NCBI GenBank assembly: GCA_003156715.1
Contig: PMHO01000016.1
Span: 41,063 to 80,769, forward strand
Direction of reading: 5' to 3'
Source: Candidatus Tityobacter terrigena
Lineage (GTDB): Bacteria > Vulcanimicrobiota > Vulcanimicrobiia > Vulcanimicrobiales > Vulcanimicrobiaceae
Length of the DNA: 39,707 nt
This document shows, one piece after another, positions 25,451-33,776 of this stretch. The translations under genes and the position numbers were made by a program. The notes under the pieces were generated by a model that saw nothing but the letters and a program-made list of their open reading frames with translations, searched no databases and was not told the origin of the DNA. Each line of letters starts with the position of its first letter. Positions within the stretch are counted from its first letter, which is position 1.

Positions 25451-25728
25451 AGGTCGTAGCCGCCGGAAAGTGCGCCGACTGTCACGGCGAGCACTTGCAA
25501 GGTCAAAGGCTCGATTTTCTCAACCCGGCCCTGCCGGCGATCATACAGCGAAAGGCACCCAGAATCGCGGGGCTGCCACAACTTTCGCAGGCGCAAGCTG
25601 CCAGGTTCCTGCACACCGGAATCCTGCCCGACGGGAAGCCTGCGCGCCCGCCGATGCCGCAGTACCGATTCAACCTCGACGACGCAACCGCGATTGCCGC
25701 GTACCTCGAGAGTCTGCCCCGTCATTAG
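25449..25728 (+). pseudogene. 5'-truncated cytochrome c fragment
   Basis: Starting at the stop codon of the HAF-like gene, in another frame, the sequence reads KVVAAGKCADCHGEHLQG with a CxxCH haem-attachment motif. It ends PPMPQYRFNLDDATAIAAYLESLPRH, with the distal Met (PPMP) and the C-terminal helix of class I cytochrome c. No start codon, ribosome binding site or signal peptide belongs to it; upstream in the same frame is HAF coding sequence. It is probably the 3' end of a lost dihaem or monohaem cytochrome gene. Confidence 0.7.
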
Positions 25729-25889
25729 CGCAATCCGCTGAACGCGGCCGACCAGCACGTCGAGGTCGCAGCGTCCGTACGGGCTCGGTCGCACCAGCGC
25801 GTACGTCCCAGACTCCCTACGCATCGGGAAGGCTTGGTTTAGGTTCGTTAAGAGGCGGGCTACCCCACGACGACGTTAACTTTGAGGCC

Positions 25890-26236
25890 TTGGCGACGGG
25901 CCGATTCTTGCTCGAGGCGCTCGAGCCCGAGGACATCGAACGTTGTTCGCACTGCTATACCGGCGTCGGCGGAACGAGCTTTGCCGCGCCGATTTGGGCC
26001 GGATTCATCGCGCTCGCCAATCAGTACGCCGCGGCAACCGGAAAACCGCCGATCGGCTTCATGAACCCCGAACTGTACCGGATCGGTGCCGACGCCGTCT
26101 ACGCAAAGGCCTTCCACGACGAAGTCGCCGGCTACAACGGCCTTTATTACGCTGAGCCGGTTTCGATCTCGTGACCGGCTTTGGCTCGCCGAACGGCGAC
26201 GCGTTCATCAGGGTGCTCGTAGACCGCAACCGCTGA
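25890..26236 (+). pseudogene. sedolisin/S53 peptidase C-terminal fragment, frameshifted
   Basis: One frame reads GVGGTSFAAPIWAGFIALANQYAA, with the catalytic Ser of the G-T-S motif, then GKPPIGFMNPELYRIG and FHDEVAGYNGLYYAEP, all typical of the sedolisin C-terminal end. It stops at TGA 26172-26174. The expected continuation (GFDLVTGFGSPNGDAF) is in the next frame up to TGA 26234-26236. A single frameshift near 26158 therefore broke it. The prodomain and the Glu/Asp part of the catalytic triad are missing. Confidence 0.75.
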
Positions 26237-26408
26237 CTCGCGCGTGGGAACCGGCGGTTATCGTGGGTGCGTATGCAGCCCGGGGGCCACACATGCACTG
26301 GCAGAAGTGTACGCGCCGAGTCTGGCGCACGGCCACGTCCGACCTCCGCTGAACACAACTAACGGCAAGAACAAGCTAGCTGCCCGTGCATCTGGCCCAT
26401 GACCTAGG
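26237..26408. other. intergenic, no feature seen
   Basis: Noncoding-looking stretch between the sedolisin remnant and the convergent TonB-receptor gene. I see no gene, repeat or convincing terminator in it. Confidence 0.4.
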
Positions 26409-28850
26409 CTACGGCCTGAAGCGTATCCCCGTTGTGAACAGGCGTGGGGGGCCAAAGTGATTGCCCTGCGCATTGAGTAGCGTGACGTAGTACCGGTCGT
26501 TGAGCAGGTTTTGGATGCCGAAATATAGCGCGCTCTTGTTACCCACGGCCACGCCTTTTTCGACGTCGAAGATAGTATGCGGTGTCTCCTTGCATAAGAG
26601 GTTCGCCGGTGCGCAAAATGCAGAGGAGAGACCGCCGCCGTAGTAGCCGTCCGCGGAGAACCATCCGCTGTGACTGTCGGGGAACAGCACGCCGCCGTTG
26701 ATCGTCCATCGCTGCTCGTGGTCTGCGGGCGTGAAGCCCGTCGGCTGCCCTTCGCACGGTGCTAAGAGCTCCGTCTCACATCCGCTGTTGAGCGAGATGA
26801 CGTGCGCTACCGCGAAGTAGGCTCGCCCGCCTCGCGCAAGCGGCTCCGTGTAGTTGAGCGCCTCTTGCGACAAGCGGCCGAGCACGTAGTTGATGTCCTG
26901 ATGAAGAAGCGTCAAGCCGACTTGCGTGTCGTCGATGAGATCGTTCGCGTTCTTCTGCCACACACGAAAGCCGAGGTCACCGTTGCCAACCGGCAGATGA
27001 CCGCCGATTTCCAGGTTCGTGTCGCGTTCGGGCGTAAGATCGTACTGCGCCCCCGGCTCTTTGAGGCAGGCAGGGCCGTATACCGGACATTGCACCGGGA
27101 TGTCGAGCAGATACGCTGCCTGCGGACTCACGTTCTCGAAGGAAGGCGGTTCGAAGAAACGCCCAACGTACACGTAGATGCTCGCCCGGGTCCCGAAGAA
27201 CCGGGTGAGTTTGAAGCGCGGGCTCACCCCGCCAAAGCCCTCGTCGAAGGACGTCGATTTGATGTTGAAGAAATCGTAACGAAGTCCGTAATCCGCTTCC
27301 AGCTGCGGATCGATACGCCAGCTGTCCTGCGCGTACGTAGAATACGTATTTCCGATGTTTGGCGCGTTGTCTACCACGGTGCTCGGGGCGTCCGGCGTTC
27401 CCGGAGTCACGAGCGGCGCCAAGAAGTTGTCAGGCTGCAGCGTGACCGCGTAGTATTTGAGAACGCGCGTGTTATCGTACGTCGCGCCCGTTTGGAAGGT
27501 GTGATTGCCGTAGTTGCGCGTGAAGTCAGTTTGCCAGATGGAGTCGAGCGACGTGCGATCGTCGTTCAGCGAGTACCCGCACGCCAGCAGAAAGTTCGCC
27601 TGATTCCCTTTCGCGGGCGCGAAGACTGAAGCAGCATTCGCGCAATCGGTCGGTGAGCCGCCGTTCCCAAACGGCGGGGGTGTGACGTTGATCGCTTCGC
27701 CGTAGGCCCAGTCCCCTTGCGGGTCACCGAAATCTTGGATACGCGAGGACTTGAAGGCGGGACCAAAGTTCCATGCGCCGACATCGCCGATCGCATGATG
27801 GAACTGCGCTGAGACGAATGCGTCCTCCTGATCCTCGTTATCGTCCGTCCAGGCCGGCTCGCCGAAGTCAAGGTCATTAGGAATCTGGAACGTTCCATTG
27901 CTATGAAGGATCGTGACGTTCGTGTAATCGTTCTTGCCGGCCGGGAGCGTGAAGCGCGCGAACTGGCTCGTCGAACTCGCATGATTATGCGGTGAGGAAA
28001 AGTCGGGCGGATCGAGTCCGCGATCTGTCTGCATATCGGTGACCGCGACGTCGTAACCGCCGCCGCCGGCGAGCGGCGAATGATAGCCGAGGGTCGAATT
28101 GACCGTACCATAGGATCCATACGAAAGATTTCCATCCAGGCCGGCCGGTCCGGTGCCGGCACGGGTCTGCAAGTTAAAGACCGAGCCGAACTTCAAACCA
28201 TATTGTGCGGGGTACGCGCCCTCGATGAGATCGACATACGAGAGATCGTTCAGATTGATTTCCCCGCCGAGGTCTCGATTGAGTTCCTGCGGGAGCATGA
28301 CGCCGTCCAACTGAAAGTCGATCACGCCATGGTCGCCGTTCATATGAACGACGCCGTTTGCGCCTTGCGCGGCGCCGGGCAACTGCGTCATCATTTGCGC
28401 GAAGCCGTTAACGCTGTTGGCGTAGGGCATTTCGGTGAGCGATTTGCCGTTAAGCACGACGTCGCTTCCACTGCCACGTACCGTGCTTGTCGTCGCCGCA
28501 ACAACCGCGATTTGCTTGAGCGTCGTTAGTGCGAGCGTCACCGAAGCCCCGCTCGGCGCGAGATCGATCTGCGTGCTTGCGTGCAGCGTTCCCGAGACGG
28601 CCTCTAGACGGTACGTTCCGAGAGTGAGCGGCGGAAAGCGAAAGCGCCCATCCGCGTCGGTCTTGGTCACCGAGGTACTGTTATTCCCGCTAGCCGTGAC
28701 CTGGGCACCGGCGACGGCAGCTCCGTTTGCAGTTACTTCACCAGCAAGGAATGCGCTCGCATTGCCCGCGTAAGACGGAAGCGCGCACGCAAGATTGAGG
28801 ACGATGGCAAACAGTGCAGCGCGAAGAAGACGCGCTGACGGGCGGTACAT
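26409..28850 (-). CDS. TonB-dependent outer-membrane receptor
   Basis: This 813-residue protein has a signal peptide (about 1-28, ending PSYA). A carboxypeptidase-regulatory-like beta-sandwich follows (about 35-115, FLAGEVTANGAAVAGAQVTASG to FRFPPLTLGTYRLEA), then a plug domain (about 125-245, with LTEMPYANSVNGFAQMMTQLPG, GVIDFQLDGVMLPQE and YPAQYGLKFGSVFNLQTRAG) and a long beta-barrel ending GIRFRP. It imports a metal chelate or another large nutrient across the outer membrane. Divergent from a Fur-family regulator with a shared operator, which points to metal control. GCGAGG precedes the ATG at 28850. Confidence 0.9.
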   Translation of the reverse strand: MYRPSARLLRAALFAIVLNLACALPSYAGNASAFLAGEVTANGAAVAGAQVTASGNNSTSVTKTDADGRFRFPPLTLGTYRLEAVSGTLHASTQIDLAPSGASVTLALTTLKQIAVVAATTSTVRGSGSDVVLNGKSLTEMPYANSVNGFAQMMTQLPGAAQGANGVVHMNGDHGVIDFQLDGVMLPQELNRDLGGEINLNDLSYVDLIEGAYPAQYGLKFGSVFNLQTRAGTGPAGLDGNLSYGSYGTVNSTLGYHSPLAGGGGYDVAVTDMQTDRGLDPPDFSSPHNHASSTSQFARFTLPAGKNDYTNVTILHSNGTFQIPNDLDFGEPAWTDDNEDQEDAFVSAQFHHAIGDVGAWNFGPAFKSSRIQDFGDPQGDWAYGEAINVTPPPFGNGGSPTDCANAASVFAPAKGNQANFLLACGYSLNDDRTSLDSIWQTDFTRNYGNHTFQTGATYDNTRVLKYYAVTLQPDNFLAPLVTPGTPDAPSTVVDNAPNIGNTYSTYAQDSWRIDPQLEADYGLRYDFFNIKSTSFDEGFGGVSPRFKLTRFFGTRASIYVYVGRFFEPPSFENVSPQAAYLLDIPVQCPVYGPACLKEPGAQYDLTPERDTNLEIGGHLPVGNGDLGFRVWQKNANDLIDDTQVGLTLLHQDINYVLGRLSQEALNYTEPLARGGRAYFAVAHVISLNSGCETELLAPCEGQPTGFTPADHEQRWTINGGVLFPDSHSGWFSADGYYGGGLSSAFCAPANLLCKETPHTIFDVEKGVAVGNKSALYFGIQNLLNDRYYVTLLNAQGNHFGPPRLFTTGIRFRP

Positions 28851-28896
28851 AGGGGACCTCGCGGGAAGATATGGTACGATGGGTAGTCGCCTAGAT

Positions 28897-28916
28897 GAGA
28901 ATAGTGTATCATTATC
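28897..28916. promoter_or_regulatory. Fur-box-like operator
   Basis: On the minus strand the site reads GATAATGATACACTATTCTC. Its first ten bases equal the classical Fur box half (GATAATGATA), and the other arm is an imperfect inverted copy. It overlaps the TonB-receptor -10 and spacer, and also a TATCAT -10-like box (28907-28912) facing the fur-family gene. Binding would therefore block both directions. Inferred from sequence. Confidence 0.55.
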
Positions 28917-28926
28917 AGATAGTCAA
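28898..28926 (-). promoter_or_regulatory. TonB-receptor promoter
   Basis: Read on the minus strand, TTGACT (28926-28921) is followed after exactly 17 bp by TATTCT (28903-28898). Transcription would begin near 28891, giving a leader of about 40 nt with the GCGAGG site. The Fur-box-like sequence fills the spacer and overlaps the -10. Confidence 0.6.
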
Positions 28927-28946
28927 GCCCCTTTGAGGATACGCCC

Positions 28947-29330
28947 GTGAAAACCCAGCCGGCCCGGAAAACTAAACAGCGCGATGCCCTGCGGGAAGTC
29001 CTCGAACGCTCCGAGCGGCCCCTTAGCGTCAATGAACTGCTCGAAGCAGCCGCGAAGCGCGTCGACGGCCTGGGCGTCGCGACCGTTTACCGAACGGTCG
29101 GCGCCCTGCTCGGTGACGGCGCGATCGAGGCCGTCGAGATCCCTGGCGAGCCGGTTCGATACGAGCGCGCGAACAAGGGTCATCACCATCATTTCCAGTG
29201 CGAAAAGTGCGCCCGCGTCTTCGATATCGCCGGATGCTTAGAAAATCTGCGTACGCTCGTGCCGCCAAAGTTTCGCATTCGTACGCATGACGTGACGTTG
29301 TATGGGCTGTGCGCGGCCTGCGCGCGCTGA
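28947..29330 (+). CDS. Fur-family metalloregulator (Fur/Zur type)
   Basis: This 127-residue protein has a winged helix (TKQRDALREVLERSERPLSVNELLEAA and GLGVATVYRTVGAL, the recognition helix) followed by a dimerisation domain. The latter has the His-rich metal site GHHHHFQCEKC and a second Cys pair, CAAC, near the end; together the four Cys form the structural zinc site. The subtype (iron, zinc or peroxide) cannot be fixed by motif. The GTG at 28947 follows GAGG. It probably represses the divergent receptor gene and itself. Confidence 0.9.
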   Translation: MKTQPARKTKQRDALREVLERSERPLSVNELLEAAAKRVDGLGVATVYRTVGALLGDGAIEAVEIPGEPVRYERANKGHHHHFQCEKCARVFDIAGCLENLRTLVPPKFRIRTHDVTLYGLCAACAR

Positions 29331-30040
29331 CCACGAGGCGCCGGCCTTACGCGTGGCAAGCTTCAGTACCGCTCCGCGGTAGACCGGAGCCCTGCCGGTG
29401 CGAAGGACGACGACGCCGGCGTCTCTCTTTGCGAGCGCGCAAGGCGGCGAGCGGCTCCATCTACTCGGAAGGTTGCGGCTCCGTTGACGATTGCGGTCTC
29501 TGGCCGAGGGAGCCCGGAATGCAACCTTCTCCGCTCCCGGGCGGGTATAAGAGGCATAAAGCGCGATCTTTCGAGTGGTCGATACGTCGAGTGGTCGATA
29601 AGTAGCGCCCCCCGAAAGACAGGCAAGAAAATCTCCACTTTCTCAGAGAATTTGCGCTGACGCTCGCTTACTATGCCGCATCGACGAGCTTTACTCTAAA
29701 CACCTCACGCCCGTCCGGCGGAGGCTATTTCCGTTGCGCTGGCCGGCAACGGCATTTTTACGAGCGTGCCAACCCGGAGCCGACAAGTCAGGGGCTTCGA
29801 AATTCCCCTGCTCCAAAGGTTGCTCCAGCGCTGCAGCGATCGCGCCGCCTGAGCCAGAGCGCGGCTCGCGAGCTGCCGCAATCGCTCATCAGGTCAGGAA
29901 ATCGGCGAAATACACAGACCCGTGCACCACTCCGATTAGCGGAGGGGCGACAACGGATCGTGCATTGGACCGAAGCACTTTTTTGTCAGGCCGCTCGCGC
30001 CCCGGGCGTTCGCGCGGCACCGATGTTCTTAAAGTCGAAG
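29331..30040. other. long gene-poor region with HAF-like remnant
   Basis: About 700 bp without a convincing gene. At about 29447-29510 one frame reads SIYSEGCGSVDDCGLWP, which resembles the opening of module 2 of the HAF-like protein (SLYSEGCGGSPSGCELGP). This is probably a scrap of a paralogue. A 160-codon open frame at 29734-30216 has no family features and overlaps the IF-1 gene in another frame, so I do not accept it. Confidence 0.45.
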
Positions 30041-30046
30041 AGGAGG
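30041..30046 (+). promoter_or_regulatory. AGGAGG ribosome binding site deciding the infA start
   Basis: A perfect AGGAGG is followed after 7 nt (ATTCGCT) by the codon ATT at 30054 in the IF-1 frame. No ATG, GTG or TTG lies in that frame between the preceding TAA (30030-30032) and the OB fold. Confidence 0.6.
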
Positions 30047-30053
30047 ATTCGCT

Positions 30054-30362
30054 ATTCCACAGCGCAATCGGGATCGCAAGGCTAGCCCGCGCGTCTCGAA
30101 GACCAACACCACAAAGGACACCAAAGAAGCTCCTCTGGAGGTCTTTGGCAGCATCCGGCAAGTCTTTCCCAGCACGACGTTTTCCGTCGAACTGGATAAC
30201 GGACATACCATCTTAGCCCATATCGCCGGCCGTCTACGCCGACATCACATCAAGATTCTTCCCGGCGATCGCGTCGACATCGAAGTTTCGCCATACGATT
30301 TGACGAAAGGACGCATCGTTTACCGCTATCGCGCGGGAGAGGCGCGCCGTTCGGCGACGTGA
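30054..30362 (+). CDS. infA: translation initiation factor IF-1, apparent AUU start
   Basis: The frame encodes the complete IF-1 OB fold: [59 protein letters not shown] and RIVYRYR. From ATT 30054 the protein is 102 residues, about 30 longer than typical IF-1, with a basic Lys/Thr/Arg-rich N-terminal extension. The only other candidate start is CTG 30135, which would give a normal-length protein but lacks a good ribosome binding site. IF-1 blocks the A site during initiation. It is outside the usual ribosomal-protein cluster and may be a second copy. Because no standard start exists, automatic gene callers could miss it. Confidence 0.8.
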   Translation: MPQRNRDRKASPRVSKTNTTKDTKEAPLEVFGSIRQVFPSTTFSVELDNGHTILAHIAGRLRRHHIKILPGDRVDIEVSPYDLTKGRIVYRYRAGEARRSAT

Positions 30363-30410
30363 TCTTGGGCGTGCCGTCGCTTTAGAAAGACGTAGCCCAC
30401 GCGGACAAGG

Positions 30411-30611
30411 CGGCAGGCAGTCGGCGCACGCGGCAGCGGAGACGAAACGTTCGTCGCGTACGGGCTCAACGACAACGGACAGATCCTCGTCGAGCTGAGT
30501 GGAAACGGCTTTAGCGGACATTGGGGAATCCTAAGTCCGCCCGGAAGCAACGTGCGGCGCTCGCACTCCGCCTTCGGGGCGGGTTCGTTGCACGGTATTC
30601 GCGTGCGCTAA
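30411..30611 (+). pseudogene. 3' remnant of a HAF-like paralogue
   Basis: This segment matches the last 200 bp of the HAF-like gene (about 25252-25450) closely at nucleotide level. One frame reads ETFVAYGLNDNGQILVELSG, then HWGILSPPGSNVRRSHSAFG, and ends IRVR with a TAA at 30609-30611. There is no start codon, and the homology begins abruptly 50 bp after infA. It is the 3' end of a paralogue whose body has been lost. Confidence 0.8.
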
Positions 30612-30685
30612 GCCCCGCTAGCGTCAACCCCGTGGGATCCGAGTGCGCAACGACTGCGTTACGTCGCAGCGATCTCGAGGCACCT

Positions 30686-31213
30686 TTACTGCGGAATCAA
30701 TCCGATGTCGGAGATGGTGCCGCAACTAACGCCGCTGGGCTCGTAGCAAATGTAAACCTGATCCACGAACCTGACTCTCTTGCTTGGCGTCAAAGCCTTG
30801 GTCTCGACGATGTATTGGCCCGTCGGATCACCCGGGAATGGATCCCAATATTCTGTGAGCCTCCTGATGGGCGGCTTGTCCTTATCGTTGACGATTATCC
30901 CGTACGCGTAGTACGGCGGGCTTTCTTGTGATCCGCCGCATGAGGAGCCGCCTGAGGAGAAGCAGACGTACGGCCCAGAGCTCGATGGTGTGATGTCTAC
31001 GCAGAAGAGGTACTTCGAGCTCGGGCATTCGTTCTTCGTGTCGCGGTTCATCATCGCGATGGGCTTGAGGGCCCCGATGCCGCCCTGATGATTCATGGAT
31101 GTTAACTGCTGGGATCCGCCCGGCGCCGCAGAGGATCCGCCGCCGCTATTGCAGGCGGATAACATGAGCCCTGCTGCGATCAGACTGCTCGCAATAAGGA
31201 GGTTAAAACGCAC
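30686..31213 (-). CDS. lipoprotein of unknown function
   Basis: This 175-residue protein has a lipoprotein signal (LLIASSLIAAGLMLSAC with the lipobox LSAC, then NSGGGSS). The mature part has paired Cys (CPSSKYLFC, YVCFSSGGSSC, YICYEPSGVSC) and YGIIVNDKDKP, which suggests a disulfide-stabilised secreted domain. Its SSGGSSCGGS stretch is reminiscent of the HAF-like protein's LCPSGSSCGGS, but no real homology is claimed. GTG start at 31213 with GGAGG upstream. Confidence 0.7.
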   Translation of the reverse strand: MRFNLLIASSLIAAGLMLSACNSGGGSSAAPGGSQQLTSMNHQGGIGALKPIAMMNRDTKNECPSSKYLFCVDITPSSSGPYVCFSSGGSSCGGSQESPPYYAYGIIVNDKDKPPIRRLTEYWDPFPGDPTGQYIVETKALTPSKRVRFVDQVYICYEPSGVSCGTISDIGLIPQ

Positions 31214-31317
31214 GTTTGAGTCCTCCGTAGCTAGGTGTTAAACCTTCCGCCAAGAAAAGGGATGCTGCTTGCCGGAGTGCGATTTCAAGGCACCGCCTCC
31301 TGCTAGATAGAGCGTCG

Positions 31318-32979
31318 CTACCTAGGCGCGCCGGCCGGGGCGGAACCGTAGTTCCAGTCAGCGATGTTCCACAAGTCCGAGCCAATCGGCGCCGGACGCA
31401 GACCGTGGAGGTCGACGTTTGCGGCTGCGATCTCAGGCAACCAGTCCAGCACGTACTCGGGAACGTCGCGAATGAGGATTCGATCGATCTGTGCGTACGC
31501 GGGGCGGCGAACGCGGGGATCGAAACTTGAAAGGCCCAGCGCTTCGAGGCGAGCGACCTCAGGATTGACGTAGAAGCTGGCATTCTGGCCGTTCGGTGGT
31601 AGCTTTGTCGGAGACAGGACGTTGGTATCGTCGGGGTCGGGCCATCCATTTTCGTAGGTAAAGAGCGCGACGTCGAGCTTTCCGCCAAAAAGCAAGCCTC
31701 CGGTGCCGGCCGGCGCGAAGATCATGGGTGCCGCTGCGTTCTTGACGATCGCTTCCGCTCCGACCGCGCGCCAGGCATTTTGCAAGTAGACCTCGATCGC
31801 TTCTCGCTGCTTCACGCCGGCGACCGTCGTCAAAACGAATGATAGCGGCTTACCATTTTTTGTCCGTACGCCGTTCGGTCCGAGCGCCCAGCCGGCCGAT
31901 TGGAGCAGCGCCGCCGCCCGTTTCGGGTCGTACGGGTAGTAACCGATACGCGAATCTCCCCAGCCGAAGTCCGGGTTGAAGTGCGTCGGCTTCGCGCGGC
32001 CAAAGCCGTGATAGATCTTGTCGAATAGCACGCGTTCGTCGAACGCGTAGCACAGCGCGAGCCGCACCGCACGCTCGTTCAGCGGCGCCCGGCGAGTGTT
32101 AAACACCAGATGCTCCCAGTGCAGCGTCGAATTGGCGTGGGTGATATTGATGTCCGGGATGGTCTGCACTTGCGAAAGTTGCTGCAGCGAAACGTTGTAA
32201 TATACATCGATCTCGTGAGTGCGAAGTTCCGAGACCATCGTATTCTGATCGGGAACGAAGCGAAGGACGACGTGGCGGATCTTGGGGCGGCCGCGGAAAT
32301 AAGCATCGTTGGCGTCGAGCCGGATGGCATTTCCATGTTCCCACGAGCGCAGGATATACGGTCCCGAGCCGACCGGCGTTGAGTTGAACGGTACGCGGTT
32401 GAGGTTTGGATAGCTGCCGAGCACGTGCTTGGGCACGATCGCACCGAGGGTTCCGCAAGCAAAGAGATGGAGCGCGGGCGGATACACTTCGCGCAGATGA
32501 ACGCGAACCGTGTGCGGATCCGGCGCGTCCATGCTCGCAATCCGATCGTAGCCATTGCGGCTGACGGCCAGGTTTTGCGGGTTCATGATGGCTTGCCACG
32601 TGAAGATGACGTCGCCGGCCGTGACCGGGACGCCGTCCCACCAGCGCGCGTTAGGCATCAGATGGTAGGTGATCGTGCGGCCGTCGTGCGAGATGCCGCC
32701 GTTTTCAAGCGATGGCACTTCGCGCGCTAGGTCGGGGATCGCATCTCCGCGATCGTCGTAACGGATCAGTCCATCGAAAATCAGTTGAAAGACGTCGGTT
32801 GAGAAGGCCATCGTTCCGACCACAGGATTGAGCGTATCCGGCTCTTCCCAAAGTCCGATTCGTACGGTATCGGGAATCGTCCACGGATGCAGCGAAACGC
32901 CGGTTCGATCGGCGCTTCCCAAGCGCGTGCAGGCGCTGAGGGCAAATATCGCGAGCGCCAAGCACACCGCTCTTTTCAT
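31318..32979 (-). CDS. ABC-type peptide/nickel-like substrate-binding lipoprotein (SBP family 5)
   Basis: This protein of about 553 residues has a lipobox signal (CLALAIFALSAC). Family marks include RIGLWEEPDTLNPVVG, TDVFQLIFDGLIRYDD, ITYHLMPNARWWDGVPVTAGDVIFTWQAIMNP, VGSGPYILRSWEHGNAIRLDAND and VRLALCYAFDERVLFDKIYHG. It binds oligopeptides or another large solute for an ABC importer. No permease or ATPase genes lie beside it, so it is an orphan binding protein. ATG 32979 has GGAGG 7 nt upstream; upstream in-frame extension is not needed. Confidence 0.88.
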   Translation of the reverse strand: MKRAVCLALAIFALSACTRLGSADRTGVSLHPWTIPDTVRIGLWEEPDTLNPVVGTMAFSTDVFQLIFDGLIRYDDRGDAIPDLAREVPSLENGGISHDGRTITYHLMPNARWWDGVPVTAGDVIFTWQAIMNPQNLAVSRNGYDRIASMDAPDPHTVRVHLREVYPPALHLFACGTLGAIVPKHVLGSYPNLNRVPFNSTPVGSGPYILRSWEHGNAIRLDANDAYFRGRPKIRHVVLRFVPDQNTMVSELRTHEIDVYYNVSLQQLSQVQTIPDINITHANSTLHWEHLVFNTRRAPLNERAVRLALCYAFDERVLFDKIYHGFGRAKPTHFNPDFGWGDSRIGYYPYDPKRAAALLQSAGWALGPNGVRTKNGKPLSFVLTTVAGVKQREAIEVYLQNAWRAVGAEAIVKNAAAPMIFAPAGTGGLLFGGKLDVALFTYENGWPDPDDTNVLSPTKLPPNGQNASFYVNPEVARLEALGLSSFDPRVRRPAYAQIDRILIRDVPEYVLDWLPEIAAANVDLHGLRPAPIGSDLWNIADWNYGSAPAGAPR

Positions 32980-33110
32980 CGCATTCCTCCCGGCTTCACG
33001 ATGCCGGCCACGCTTATCACGTCTTATGCCGGCCAACTCTGCGCGGCTTGCTTCTTGGCGCTTGGCTTCGGGCGGTTTCCGCATTGCGAGACTTTCGCAG
33101 CGCCGGCGCT

Positions 33111-33776
33111 CTAGCGCGAGATCCGTTTGATGCTGACGATGGTCACCGGCTTCGTGAGGAGCTGATTTTCGGCCGGCATGTTCGCGATATTACGAACGAC
33201 CACCATTCCCGAGGTCACGCGCCCGAATGCGGCGTAGCCGGGTTGCGACATCGACCCGTCGAGGCTTGGCTGGTTGCCATCGCAGATGAAGAACTCCGAT
33301 GTCGCCGAGTTCGGTTCGCGCGTGCGCGCCATCGAGATCGCACCGTCAACGTTGCGCAGACCCGTTCGGATAGGGTCTTCGAGCGGGAGTTTCGGATCGG
33401 TCGGGCGTTCGAGCGGCTTGTTACCGCCCTGGATCACGAACCCGGGCACCGAGCGGAAGAAAGAACCGCCGTTGTAAAAGCCGGTGTCGACGTAGTGCAG
33501 GAAGTTGGCGGTCGTCTTCGGCGCGTGGGTCCGGTCCAGGACGACGTCGATCGTGCCTTCGGAAGTCGTAATGCGTATCCGCACCGCATCCTTCGGTCCC
33601 GTCGTCGTCATGATGAGTGGGGCCGCCGCCAGGGCTGACGTTGCCTCGGAGGTCGTTCCCGATGACGAGGAGCGCGAGCATCCGGCGAGAGCTGCCGCGC
33701 CCACCAGCATCAGCGCGACGACGGCGGCGACGTGGCTGAACGGAGACCCTTGGAAGCGTCGAAGTCGAACGTGCAT
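33111..33776 (-). CDS. lipoprotein cyclophilin-type peptidyl-prolyl isomerase
   Basis: This 221-residue protein has a signal with lipobox LAGC (about residue 33), a Ser/Thr-rich linker and a cyclophilin domain from about residue 63: RIRITTSEGTIDVVLDRTHAPKTTANFLHYVDTGFYNGGSFFRSVPGFVIQGG, GAISMARTREPNSATSEFFICDG and YAAFGRVTSGMVVVRNI. It would assist folding of exported proteins at proline bonds in the periplasm. Same strand as the downstream binding-protein gene, 131 bp apart. Confidence 0.92.
   Translation of the reverse strand: MHVRLRRFQGSPFSHVAAVVALMLVGAAALAGCSRSSSSGTTSEATSALAAAPLIMTTTGPKDAVRIRITTSEGTIDVVLDRTHAPKTTANFLHYVDTGFYNGGSFFRSVPGFVIQGGNKPLERPTDPKLPLEDPIRTGLRNVDGAISMARTREPNSATSEFFICDGNQPSLDGSMSQPGYAAFGRVTSGMVVVRNIANMPAENQLLTKPVTIVSIKRISR

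Noticed and set aside
26802-27629. 275-codon plus-strand frame
   Set aside because: Antisense to the TonB receptor barrel; Arg/Val-rich without domain signals.
29734-30216. 160-codon plus-strand frame overlapping infA
   Set aside because: Different frame from IF-1, low-complexity composition and no family marks; IF-1 motifs decide the frame.
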